Assembly (NCBI GenBank): GCA_015501595.1
Contig: JADNRX010000009.1
Location: 372,001 to 436,000, forward strand
Direction: 5' to 3'
Length of the DNA stretch: 64,000 nt
DNA from: Hymenopellis radicata
Lineage: Eukaryota > Basidiomycota > Agaricomycetes > Agaricales > Physalacriaceae
Below are positions 32,855 through 43,620 of the stretch, one piece after another; the first letter of the stretch is position 1, and the number at the start of each line of letters is the position of its first letter. The notes under the pieces were generated by a model that ran no database searches, was not told the origin of the DNA, and was given only the letters and a program-made list of their open reading frames with translations. The translations under genes and the position numbers were made by a program.

Positions 32855-34278
32855 GTCGACGTCGTAGAGGACGATGAGGGCGAGGTCGTCAAGGGCGGCC
32901 CCACAGCGTAATGAATGTCAGCGCAGAAACAGAAATGACGGACGGCGACCCCAGGCCTAATTCGGAAGGTTTCGTCTAAATGTTTTGCTTTTTCGTCCGA
33001 TCTCGCCATTTATGGCTTCATCACCGATTTGAATTTCCCACTGACCTACACTTACAACTAGTTCCCTACTGAAAACGTGTACTCGCTGCATGGACAGCAT
33101 CTGCTTTGCGCATGATTTGTCGTAATGAAACGCGGCCACTCACATCAACTGCAGGGCTCTGCCTCATAACGGACTGAAAGGAGATGGAACGTGTCCCCCG
33201 AGCCGCGCCATTTTTATCCGAGCTCGGCCACACTCGGTTTTCTCTGGGCTTGTAGCATGACCTAGTACTAAGAAGCATGAACTGCTACCGCATCACTTCT
33301 TTGGATGGCTCTAACTGTTCTCCACACTACCATCATTCGACCAACAACTGCTCATCACGGTACAGTCGGATCATGAAGCCCCAAATAAATTTGTTGTTCA
33401 CTTGTGCAAGGCTCCAAAACTGAACACCCTCTGGTCGGAATACCTCAGTTCGGCGCTTCCATGTGACGGTTTGAGGCCAACCACAGCCATCGAATATAGT
33501 TATATACTGGTTTCACGCCAGCGCTGCCATCGCACGAACACCCGGATCCCAGTGAGCGTCTATCGCTTGCCGATCTCCGACTGTGTGAGCTGCCTGCCAA
33601 CCTCCGACTGCGTGAGCTTACATTGCCCGTTTTCTCATCATCTATAGATGTTTAGCAATCCGCTATTCGGATGGAGGGATTGCCGGACGGCACAAGCCAG
33701 CAGGACACACACGTACGACAGCACGATGCTACGAAGCACTAGCTAGTTAGCGTCAACAACACTGCCACCTAAAACCCTCCTGGATTTACACCGCTCCGAT
33801 CTTCGAGCGCGCCGCCCAAACTTCACAGTGGACGTGCTTTCCACCTATTCGCCGCGCCTTTCGGATACACACGGCGTAGCTCAACAGAGCATCGTGCCAT
33901 TGCTTTGTCTTGATTGTAGTGCTCGGTACGTTCAAGGTGTACCACTTACCACACCTATCAGGTACTTCTTACCTTGCGGACTCCGATCTTACCAACGAGC
34001 GCGCCGCCCAAACTTCACAGTGGACACCTATTCGCGGCGCCTTTCGGATACACACGGCGTAACTATATAAACAGAGCATCCTCGTTGCTTTGTCTTGATT
34101 GTAGGTGCTCGGTACGTTCAACGTTTACCACTTACCATATACTTCTTACATCGCGGACTCGTAGAAGAATTCATGTATAGCGACTCGGAAGGCAGACATG
34201 ACGGGAAGATGATATGTCGCATAATGAACATATTCCACAGTGGGCGATCTTTGCCTTTCTCAGCCTAAACGCGAGCTA
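32855..34278. other. Gene-poor stretch with repeats
   Basis: It holds the chitin synthase promoter, a short tandem repeat near 33,575-33,625 (CTCCGACTGYGTGAGCT twice) and the 0.19-kb tandem duplication described separately. Open frames are short and without recognisable content. Confidence 0.4.
33794..34160 (+). repeat. Tandem duplication of about 187 bp
   Basis: Unit 1 runs from about 33,794 to 33,980 and unit 2 from 33,981 to about 34,160. Both start CTCCGATCTT and share GCCGCCCAAACTTCACAG, TTCGGATACACACGGCGTA, GAGCATC and TTGTCTTGATTGTAG. Unit 2 contains a TATATAA box where unit 1 does not. It may be duplicated promoter or LTR-like material, but no terminal motif was found. Confidence 0.75.
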
Positions 34279-34782
34279 CTAATTCCCATCATTTCGGCAC
34301 TGGAACAGCTTTAGTCGGCATTCAGGAAGTAACAGGTATTTACGCACGCAAACAGATATGATGTCGCCGCCACAGACGCCAGAAGCGGGATCGGTACTAC
34401 AGGCATAGCTAGTCGGATACATATTAGTAAGGTGTGTTCTTGAGTATCAGATTCGCATTAACTCACATGAGACCGGTGAAGGTGTTGGTGTAGCGGTTAA
34501 AAATGATAGGCGGCGGGGAACAGCCAAACATTCCTTCAGTGCAAGGGTTCTCGTTGGTCAACAATCCGTCGACGACATTGCAGCTGTCGTCGTAAACGGT
34601 CCCTATCAGTCCCGGTGTATTAGTCTCCGCGACAATAACGAGCGTGCAAGCATCGTCTCACATCGGTTAATGCCATTGCCCAATCTTTGGACGTTTCCGA
34701 TGCCATAGTTGAAGCCTGGACAGATGGCTACAGCGGCCGTGGCGAAAAGAGGAGCAAGCAGGATGTGCTGGATAGTGAGCAT
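34279..34782 (-). CDS. Small secreted cysteine-rich protein
   Basis: The ATG at 34,782 opens a signal peptide (LLAPLFATAAVA) followed by ICPGFNYGIGNVQRLG. Introns at about 34,605-34,663 and 34,410-34,467, both GT/AG, join exons containing TVYDDSCNVVDGLLT, NENPCTEGMFGCSPPP and YACSTDPASGVCGGD. A third intron (GTGCGT...TTCCAG, near 34,297-34,338) would give a Cys-Cys-Arg-Asn-Asp-Gly-Asn end; reading through gives a longer tail to the same stop at 34,279. The spliced product has about 115 residues and an even number of cysteines that could form disulfides. Such proteins are typical fungal secreted or effector candidates. No stretch is longer than 70 codons, so automatic ORF calling would miss it. 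A TATATAAAAGG-like box lies about 45 bp upstream. Confidence 0.75.
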
Positions 34783-34822
34783 TGTCGAGTTGAATGAACT
34801 GAAGAAAGGAGTACACCTTTCA

Positions 34823-34834
34823 ACCTTTTATATG
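34823..34834 (-). promoter_or_regulatory. TATA box of the small secreted protein gene
   Basis: CGCATATAAAAGG on the minus strand, about 40-50 bp upstream of the ATG at 34,782. Position and sequence fit a strong, inducible promoter. Confidence 0.5.
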
Positions 34835-34846
34835 CGTCGAAACTTA

Positions 34847-34950
34847 CCATACTAGGTTTGCTCATCAGCCACATCGACATCTTGGGGATCATGCCCCCTG
34901 AATTTGTGTACCGTACTCCCTTCGGAATAGGTTTCTGAAACCTAGTATGG
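34847..34950. repeat. 13-bp perfect inverted repeat around a 78-bp spacer
   Basis: CCATACTAGGTTT at 34,847-34,859 is matched by AAACCTAGTATGG at 34,938-34,950. It starts 65 bp upstream of the secreted protein ATG. It may be a tiny transposon remnant or a paired binding site. No target duplication is visible. Confidence 0.6.
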
Positions 34951-36598
34951 AATATCAGACCAGGCTCCTATCAACACGGTGCATGAGATGGCTCACGGTC
35001 AGTGTTTGAGTTATTGTATATAACGACTGAAATTGGTGTGAATAACTAACTCACCATAACTGAAATTGGGACTGTCAGGGTGCGTCGCCATCCCGATGAC
35101 TGAAACGGGCATGGCGCCTCACCATGGACGACAACAGGCTCATGATGGAGGTCTGCCAGGCAAGCCCCGAAAAATTGCACACCGGCATTTCTCTTTGCTT
35201 TTTCGGTGGATTGGACGTGTCTTGATGCCGTCGGCGCCCTCGGATACGTTCACAGCACCATTCTTACGCGGATTCGCCCATCGTAAGCCCTCAGGACGAG
35301 GCAGCTGCTACCTGGGGCGCGCGGGCGGGCTTGAAGACGCCAGATTGGCCCCGCCTCGCGTATTTGTGTTGAATTTTTGGCTAGGATGGCATTCTAGCCA
35401 CAAAGGTATGTTCCTCTCTGCCCTTGCTCGACTCATTCTTGTATGTAGTGTTCATCTTCGCGACAGCGCCGTCTGCCCGCATAAGCCCTCAGAAGCGAGG
35501 CAGCAGTGTCCCGCTATCTTTCATCACCTTCCACCTTCCGCATTCGCGCGGACCGCGCCGCCGTCCTCCACACTCCTCGCACATTCCTCTCCTGTCTCGA
35601 TGTCCTACAACTCCCACCATGTTAATGCGCACACTGTGCCCTCGCGCCCATTTGCCTTTTTTGGTGCTCCCGCTGCGGCGGGACCAAAATTTTCTGGCGC
35701 GCCACCAAAACCGACCAAATCTGTCCCCCGGGCAGTATTTTTGTCCGCATTTTGATCTGGCCTTCGCAGCAAATCATCAAATTTGTCCGCATTTTGACCT
35801 AACATAGGTCGGGCAAATCGAAAAATTTGTCCGCATTTTTGGGACAACCTCCTTGCAGTATAAACATGGGTGGGCTGATACACTCGTCACAGCCCGAGGG
35901 TGAATATCGCGGGTCACCCGTACCCGCACAGCGGGTGCGACACACGCGCTATTCAGAGACTTATCGACGTTATGCATGCTCAAATGAAGAGCCAGATGTA
36001 TTTTCTCCTAGGGAGTCCGCACAACGTTGACAGTTATCTTATAATCAGTGTCCGCCGAACTACATAATTCTATAACTCTTTGTTTGACCATGCCCTCGTT
36101 TGATACTGCCACCTGGCAGCTTTGTTCGTAGCATACTCCTCAACCCGCTTCATTGCCCGCTGAGGCCCTCGAGGTCAGTGAGCTCAAGTGGCTCATAGTT
36201 GGCATTGGAGTCAACGAAAGGACTGGTAGCTCTGGATAGTCAAGTCCCCGTTTGCGGAGTGAATCGAATCGCCGGACCACATCACGGCCTTCCTTGGTAC
36301 CCCAGGGTCATTCCCAAGAAGCAATTGGCGCGTCGGTCACCCAATTCTAGTCATTTACACGGCGGGAAACTAGTTTCAGTCATTTGTAAAATAACGCAAT
36401 AGTACGTTTTTATTGTCTATTCCCTCGTCTCGCAGTCTTCAACAGTGCGGCGTACAGAGAGCGCATCCTTTGTTCCCGCTTTATGAGGTTCTCATTTGCT
36501 TTCTAGCCATAAACATTGTTTATAGTTATACCACGCACTAAATATGTGGCGCACAATGCTCTACTCGGTCACGGGACGAGTAACAGAACGCGTTGATA
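34951..36598. other. Gene-poor stretch
   Basis: Open frames on the plus strand at 35,066-35,755 have no recognisable content and are probably chance. Three copies of TTGTCCGCATTTT occur at 35,741, 35,783 and 35,827, with a GACCTA-ACA-TAGGTC palindrome between the last two. A simple element remnant is likely. Confidence 0.4.
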
Positions 36599-36962
36599 CT
36601 GTAGTATTTCGACCGTAGTTCACAGGGTGTGACCTGTGACCTCGTGAACTTGTTTGGTGGGATGTTCACAGCAACATACACTGTGACCCACTGAAAATAA
36701 GTTCACTAAATTTTTAATGAAGGTTATTTCACAGTTTTAGGCTGAATCTCAGTATAATAGAGAAAAATATGCTATTCTAGACATAAAATACACAAAAAGA
36801 AAAAATCTATAAAAACTGCAAAGCTCAATTTAAGAGCAAAAGTCCGATTTGTGACAATTTGGGCAGGTTCACAGCCAAAAAAAAACTAGTGACCTGCTTA
36901 TGTAACAGGTTCATTTTTTTGGCTTGTGACCTGTGACGTGACCTATGGTCGAAATACGACAG
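36599..36962. mobile_element. TA-flanked miniature inverted-repeat element (Tc1/mariner-like ends)
   Basis: A 364-bp AT-rich element. The left end CTGTAGTATTTCGACCGTAG is mirrored at the right end with two mismatches in 20 bp. Both ends carry further GGTCACAGGTCAC-type subterminal repeats. TA dinucleotides flank both ends (36,597-36,598 and 36,963-36,964), as expected for a Tc1/mariner-type target site. No ORF is present, so it is non-autonomous. Confidence 0.75.
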
Positions 36963-37597
36963 TAATATTATCTGCTGAATGGTACGGAGTAGACTCTTAC
37001 CACAATTAATCTGCTCAAACGATGTGCCAAACTCCGTGTTCCCGCGAACATATAGATTCGGGTCCAAGCTACTATGCACTTGACGCATTCTATGTACTTG
37101 AGGCTTCGAGATTGTTTTCGCTACATCATCCGAAGAGGCAAGTTGAAATCTTTCAATTCATTCATTCAAATCAGACAAGCGATCCGGGCTTCATGGGACG
37201 AAGCTAAGCCTCCTTCCAGGGGATATCACCCACCGAAATAAACCTGGACAGGTCGACCTGGAGCAGGGTACTGTAAGAAGAGGGAGAGTGAAGAACTGTG
37301 CTTATGATTATCAGCCTTGTGTAAACAAGAATGAACATCTGATCCCGCGAAGTACTTAGCCATGAACTGACCCGAAGGCCGTCGAGATAGTATTGGGAGT
37401 AAGGACCACGAAGAGGCTAAGATGGGTGTGATCGGAAGATGGGTTAATTCGCAATGTGTCGATGAGCATAGAGTGCCTCGAGCAGCATTGGGTTCTTTCT
37501 AATATAGATCTGAAGGGAGCCGGACAAGCGTTTCAAATTTCAACGTTCACAAAGTGCCTCGATTAATGTGTAGCCTATGCCTGAAATGCGTGAGAGT
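36963..37597. other. Spacer between the two miniature elements
   Basis: No gene-like ORF was seen. Its last 8 bp (37,590-37,597, GTGAGAGT) are the left target duplication of the next element. Confidence 0.4.
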
Positions 37598-38157
37598 AGG
37601 ACCCCCGAATATAGGTGGGGAGGCCGTATTTCAATTTTCAATTTTCGGGCTGAAAAGTTCGGACAAGGAGGTCCAAAATTTGCGATTTTCGTTCGGATTA
37701 TGTACGGCTTTGAGCAAATTTCCAAATTTTTGCTCGGACGATCAGAACGGCCTCTAGTCGCGAAAAATTAGTTCGGACAGGGCGAAATGGCCTCAAATTT
37801 GCCTAAAAACGGCTTGTGCTCACGCGTAAAACTGCAAAAGAGGCCTCCGCGCTGTATTCAGTATGATGTCGAGTTGAAATAGGCGAAAATGCACCTAAAA
37901 CGAGTCGAGCTGTGATGATGGCTCCGAATCAGCAACTTTTGGCGTTGATTGCACCGAGGATCTACCGCTTCCACCACTGGCTGAGGTCCGGATTGCGTAC
38001 GGCCTCCCAACACTGACCAAAATTTGTTCGGACGAAAAATCTTGCTAGAGCTGAAAATTCGTTCAAAAAGCTCGGATTATATTTGGCCTAAGCACTTTTT
38101 TCGCTCAAAAAAAGTCCGGATTGCCATCCGGCCTTCCCACCTATATTCGGGGGTCCT
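37598..38157. mobile_element. hAT-like miniature inverted-repeat element with 8-bp target duplication
   Basis: A 560-bp element beginning AGGACCCCCGAATATAGGTG and ending with its reverse complement. The terminal repeats are 29 bp with one mismatch. A perfect 8-bp direct repeat GTGAGAGT flanks it (37,590-37,597 and 38,158-38,165). An 8-bp duplication is the mark of hAT transposases, though it is also known for a few other superfamilies. Inside, short TTCGGAC and GTCCGGA motifs are scattered near both ends, as hAT subterminal binding sites often are. No ORF for a transposase exists. Confidence 0.88.
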
Positions 38158-38236
38158 GTGAGAGTCCGTTCAATGAATGTGTATGTAGCGTCTATAAGTC
38201 TAATGATTATGCAACATGATCTTCCGAAACCCATTA

Positions 38237-40442
38237 TTATACAGCCTTCTCGCCCGTCTGTGCGGTAGCCTGCGCTTCCTGCTCAAGAACTTTCGCAATC
38301 TTAAGATCCTGTGGTCAACAAACAGTCAGCCATAGCACCCCCTCAAAAAAAGGTCGACGCACGATACAGGGAGCGAATTTACTGTTACTCCTTATTCTCG
38401 GGCCGTACTTGTAGAACAGGAAGGGCATCGGTGCGAGGACCAGACCGATGAGCCCAACAAGTGTTGATGCCCAGTTGATACCAAGCTGAGGAAGGATGTG
38501 TTTGAATGTCTCCCAATCAAACGTGAAGCCACGCGACTTACGTTGTGGTACATCTGGACGGTGAACAGTGGGAAAGCTGAAGCCACTAGGGAACGGATGA
38601 TGGTATTCGAGGCGAATGCCGAAGCCGCGTACATACTACAAGAATGAAAGTTAAGTTAGCACTGCGAAACGGCTCACGAAGGAACGAGTACGTACAGATA
38701 TGTGTCCACAAGATAACTCTGTGAAGGAACACATCAGAGCAGAATATCTTGAGTGAACCGTTCTACGCACCAGGAACGAGTTGAAGATCAAGCATATACT
38801 CGCGCCGATGAAAACGGTAGCAATGGTAGGCACAATCCAGTGTATGTCAGGATATTGACCAGTCCAACCTAACCAGAAGGCACCGATGACCAAGGAAGGG
38901 GCTCCAATCATAGCACCGAACAATCGCTGCTCGGGGGGAGGGAAACCCTTCCATTTGACAACGAGATCCTTGTAGTGCAATGAAGTCAAGTAGGTCGTAA
39001 TTGCACCAATGGTCGTGCCAACTCCGACGCCAATAAAAACCAGACCGTTCTCCCAGAGGGTGAAACGTGGTTTTCCACGAAAATGACAGGAATAGCCTCG
39101 AAAACTGCAGACACTCATCAGCGTAAGTAAGGAAGGTAAGCAGAACTTACGGGCATAGAGGACACCGTAAACAACGGAAAGATATATCGTGACGAGTACC
39201 AGGATAGGCTCCAACATGAGCATCTGGAATGGCCGTACAACGTGCGGTGAATAACGCCACGAAGCGTCCAGTCCTGTTGTTCGTGCTCCGCGTACATGTC
39301 TGCAACCTTCTCGGGACTCTCTTTCCTCATTCGGTTCAGCTGAAAGAACAGGTATTGAGTTGTGTTCAGTTTGATGAGGGAGGCATTACTTACTCTGTTG
39401 GCAAGGAGAACCGGTGCATACGTCTCTGGCAAGAAGACGGCAGTAATAAAGGTACATGTGCCCGCAAACATCATCATGACCCAGTAGATCCATCTCCAGG
39501 TCACGTCGCTACTCGCGATACTGAAGAAGAAATTGAGTTTAAATGAAGAAGGCAACGAACAGCACCTACAATCCACCGACAATAGGCCCCAGCACGGGCC
39601 CCATGAATACACTGGCCGAGAACAAGCTGACTGCGGGACCCCGTCCCAGAGCTGGCCAAACGTCCGCGATGACTCCTACGAATGTGGATCAGTAGTGATG
39701 CGACATCAGTTATGATTGGCGACGCACCACCGCAGATCGTCAGGGGCGCAACCGCAAAGAAACCGGTGAAAAATCGACATATCATTAAGGTCTCGATGTT
39801 CTGGGCGAGAGCTTGGCCTAGATGGAAGAGCGTATAGCATGTCATTGTTCCGACGAGTACAGGCCGGCGACCGTATAGTTCACTTCCGGGACCCCAAAAA
39901 GAAGGCTGGTTAAAACATGAATAACAAAGCTTCAGAGAAGTTGGAGACTAGTTACTGACACCAACGACATAACCAAGGAGAAAGACTGTGACGATAGCGT
40001 ATGCCGTTTCAGCATTCACCCCAAACGCAATCATCATGTCCGTGGTCGCGGACGTTGGTGCGGATGAGGCAAAGGACCTAGATTACGGGTGAGCGACGCC
40101 TCGCAAAGCAAGAAAAAGCGCGTACACGTTGACCGACATGACAACACAAATGAAGGTGACCATCCACTTGCGTCTTTGCGACCAATTCTGCGGGTTTCCT
40201 TGATCTTCTGGACCATCCCAGGAAATCATGTTCGGGTCTTGCGGTGGGGATAGAAATGCTAGTGGGTGAGGTATCTTGGGCTCCGGTTCGTTGATGTCGT
40301 TACCGCCGTACTTCTCGATTCTTCGTTCATCTTCCGCTATCTCTTCGTCCAAGGAACTCCGTACGCGCTGGAGTGGTGAAGGCGGCGAGGATGTGCCGTT
40401 TAAAGCAGTCACGGACGAACGTGGCGTTTCGGTGACGTCCAT
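38237..40442 (-). CDS. MFS transporter of the DHA1 drug/polyamine type
   Basis: A plasma-membrane proton antiporter family member with 12 expected helices. The ATG at 40,442 starts a cytosolic Ser/Pro-rich tail with DPNMISWDGPEDQGNPQNW, the typical lead-in, then RRKWMVTFICVVMSVNVYA as helix 1. Further on are FWGPGSELYGRRPVL (motif A), PALGRGPAVSLFSASVFMGP, GPIVGG (motif C), WRWIYWVMMMFAG and FLPETYAPVLL. The C-terminus ends in a Glu/Ala/Gln-rich tail, stop at 38,237. At least ten exons. The substrate cannot be told; yeast relatives move polyamines and azoles. Confidence 0.85.
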
Positions 40443-41344
40443 GATGAAGAAGGGATATAGGATTACGGGGGAAGGGTGGTAAACTTGACATGAAAGGTAG
40501 GACAGGCTCTTCTTTTATTCTGTGGATTGTAATGATGGTAAGATCACCAAGATAATATTTTCCGGCTCGCGGGATGCTACCATACCGGTTACAACACTCG
40601 CCGGTACCGGAATTTCCAAGGTTTTCAGTAGATGCTTGACTGCCAACGGTACCGTCCCCGATCTTGTTCATATGGACCAAAGTCGATTCTTCATGCATCG
40701 ACCTTAAAAAGCATAGTTCAGCGTCGTCAAAGAGGGCAAGAATGAATGAATGAACATGCATGTCACTCTGAGAGCCCCAAGGGGAATTTGCGCCTAGGCA
40801 CGGCGCCCACCCGCCACGCCTGAACCATAAGCCGATAGCAAATATGGCAAAGGATGCGCGAAAGCAGAAATGACGAGCTTGAGTGACCCACTATGTATGT
40901 CAGCCAGGATCATGCGGAACGCAGTCGTTATCCCGGATCCGCGATTGAGGAGGTCGACAGTAAGTATCTCAAGTATGGATGGTCAAAGTTCACGAAGGTA
41001 CTAAACCGAGGGTCTTCGTAAATCATGCATTACCTGAGTAGGAGATTAGAGAGTAGGAATGACTATCAACGAAGTGAAAACAGTTACATATGAATTTGGC
41101 ACGAATGCGACCTGTTGTGACGAGAGAAAGGGCTCACCTTGACACACAACATGTATTCCAGGCAAGGGAGCGATGAAAGCAAGATCCACAATCCTAATTC
41201 AAAAGAAAGCTTGTATGTACAGCGAGATAGTGTGGCAAGATAGATATGCAATAGAAAACAATGCTAATAACAAGATTTAGGTGCAATGATGGTTGGGCGT
41301 TACAAAGTCGTTACAGGATAGGATGTAGTGAAAAGGAGTGTGGG
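40443..41344. other. Gene-free intergenic stretch
   Basis: The 5' side of the MFS gene and the 3' side of the next minus-strand gene. Short frames only, and no recognisable feature. Confidence 0.4.
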
Positions 41345-42125
41345 CTAGACCAATACGCGCCTCAGCCCGGACGACGTATGAGCGCGCTTCGCATCGGAGG
41401 GGGCCTCTGCGTTGCCGTCTGAGGGCAGGCGTCGTTTCAGGGAGGGTGTTGGGGTAGGAGAGTGTGGGTCTTCACGCGATACAGCATGAATTGGACGAGG
41501 GGTAGGCTGTTCTAAAGGCCCTGGAGAGAAACTACGAGGAGTAGGCGTAGCATTTGGCTGGGACTTGGAATAGGTGATGTATCTCGGAGTAGGGTCGCGA
41601 GACGGAGTCTGTGAGTCTTTGGAATGAGACCGTGATTTGGACTCGGCGGAATAGTGCGACGCTAAGAGTGCGCCGAGCTCGCCACCAGGACGGATTGTGT
41701 CTTCCCAGGAGTCGGAATCGACGTCTAAATAGGAAGAGAATGTGTTTGTAAGGGGAGAAAGGGCCTCCGAGTCCTCTATAGTCGAGGATGTCTTTCTTGG
41801 TGGCAGCTACATTCGACAATCAGTTGGGGTCACGAATAGTCAGAGTGAGACACTACCTGTTCGCTTTGAGCTCTTTTCTTGAGCGCTGAGCGTGTCCACA
41901 TGAGCCCATCAAGGTCGAAGAACTGGGTTTTGACAGAGGAAAAGGAGGTAAGAAGGGATTGGCGTTGGTCCTGTGGATATTGAGTTCTCTCTAGCAAAGA
42001 ATGAAGATAGGACAGACCTCAGTCAACTTGAGAGCCTCTTGGTCCTCTCTAAGCTGCTCTTTTTCCGCTTCTATAAGACGCTGTTTGCGTAGAGCCTGCC
42101 TGTCGGATGAGCCGGGGCGAGACAT
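41345..42125 (-). CDS. Uncharacterised Ser/Pro-rich protein with N-terminal coiled coil
   Basis: The ATG at 42,125 gives MSRPGSSDRQALRKQRLIEA, a charged helix likely to form a coiled coil up to about residue 70 (ALKKRAQSEQ). Two introns (about 41,990-42,018 region and 41,812-41,857) join this to IEDSEALSPLTNTFSSY and LDVDSDSWEDTIRPGGELGA. The tail is Ser/Pro-rich and ends in a basic stretch (RAHTSSGLRRVLV), stop at 41,345. No family is recognised. It is divergent from PCNA with 191 bp between starts, and the two may be co-regulated. Confidence 0.6.
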
Positions 42126-42316
42126 GGTAGAATGAGTGGTAATATAATGCGGTTGGTGGTGGTCGATAAATAAGTAGTGGAAATGTCGATCACGGTCTGT
42201 GACTTTCTGTCAGATGACTTTTGATGGCCGAGTTCGGCAGTCACACCGTACAAACTCAGACGTCAACGCGTCTTTTGACTTTCATCTCCAACCACCATCT
42301 CCCTTTCCTAGTCGCC
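42126..42316. promoter_or_regulatory. Divergent promoter of PCNA and the coiled-coil gene
   Basis: A 191-bp spacer between start codons. It contains ACGCGTC (42,268-42,274 region, CAACGCGTCTTT), which matches the fungal MCB element ACGCGT used for G1/S expression of replication genes. That fits PCNA. Confidence 0.5.
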
Positions 42317-43620
42317 ATGCTTGAAGCTAAACTCCAAGAAGCTGGTGTCCTTAAAAAGCTGCTCGATGGTATGCCTCTTGTCGTTGTCTGACGCGTCATG
42401 CTCACCGTCTCTCTCAGCCATCAAAGAGCTCGTCACAGACGCCAACTTTGAGTGCAACGAAGAGGGTATAAATCTCCAGGCTATGGATAACTCTCACGTC
42501 GCTCTCGTTGCTGTCCTTCTGGAGGCCCCTGGTTTCAAAGAATATCGTTGCGACCGCCCTATGCCGCTCGGTGTCAACCTCACTTCCCTTACAAAGGTGC
42601 TCAAGTGTGCCAAAGATGACGACTCGTGCACGCTCAAGGCTGCAGATGAGGCCGACTTGCTTAATCTCATTTACGAATCCAAAAGTACGCCTCGCCTTTT
42701 GTTTCCCGCGTTATAACACGCGTTGACTCTCTTTTTTAGATACCGACCGTATAGCGGAATACGAGATGAAACTTATGGACATTGACTCGGACACGCTCGG
42801 TATCCCAGATACTGACTATGACGCGCGCGTAACCCTATCCTCCGCCGAGTTTTCGCGGATAGTACGCGACCTTTCCCTTTTAGGTGAAAGCGTGCGTATC
42901 GAGGTTAGCAAAGAGGGTGTCCGCTTCGCCGCCGATGGCGAGGCAGCGAACGGAAACGTCCTGCTCAAGCCTACAGAGCACGTCGGCAAAGTCGAGAAAA
43001 AAGAGGAAGCACCCGCAGAAGAGGACAACGAGGAGGAAAAGGACGATGAGGATGAGGATGAGGATGCAGAAGTCAAAGTGAAAAAAGAAAAGAAAGACAA
43101 GGCCAAGGTCAAAAAAGAGAAAGATGCCGAAGAGGACGTTGAGATGGATGACGAGGAGGCCAAAGACAAGGAGGAGTTTGAGCCGGAGGAAGACGAAGAC
43201 GAAGAGCAGGAGGACTCGCGCAAAAGGAAGAAGAAGGTATGTCTCGCTTTCATCTATGCCTCGAGGCGTCTCACTCTCGACTCAGCAATCCTCTGGTAAC
43301 TCGAAAAAGGCGAAAACCGCGTCTTCGTCCAAAGGCAAGGGCAAGAAAAAGGCGGACGACGATGAAGATCGCGACATGGTCAAGATCGAGATGAACCAAC
43401 ATGTTTCCCTGACCTTCTCACTCAAGTATCTGGTCAACTTTTCCAAGAGTCAATCTCTCGCCAACCACGTCCAGCTCATGATGAGCAACGACGTACCACT
43501 ACTGGCAAGTAGCTTTCTTTAATCACGAGACGTTCCCTTACGCGTGTTCTGCAGGTGTCGTATGAGTTTGGCCAAGGACATATCCGGTACTACCTTGCGC
43601 CCAAGATTGGTGATGACTAG
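42317..43620 (+). CDS. POL30: PCNA with a large charged insertion
   Basis: The sliding clamp that holds DNA polymerases on DNA; it acts as a homotrimer in the nucleus. MLEAKLQEAGVLKKLLD splices into AIKELVTDANFECNEEGI, AMDNSHVALVAVLL and YRCDRPMPLGVNL (domain 1), then EYEMKLMDIDSDTLGIP across the interdomain linker. Where normal PCNA has a loop of about ten residues before the IEMN strand, this one has roughly 115: a Glu/Asp/Lys-rich run, then KRKKK and Ser/Lys-rich sequence resembling a nuclear signal. After it come MVKIEMNQHVSLTFSLKYL, MMSNDVPLL and the C-terminal HIRYYLAPKIGDD. Five exons; the last intron (43,505-43,554) has a GC donor. The inserted piece crosses the intron at about 43,234 and stays in frame. 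Confidence 0.93.

Noticed and set aside
42816..43253. Minus-strand Ser-rich ORF opposite PCNA
   Set aside because: It is the antisense reading of the GAG/GAA/GAC-rich insertion in PCNA. Poly-Ser is the expected artefact.
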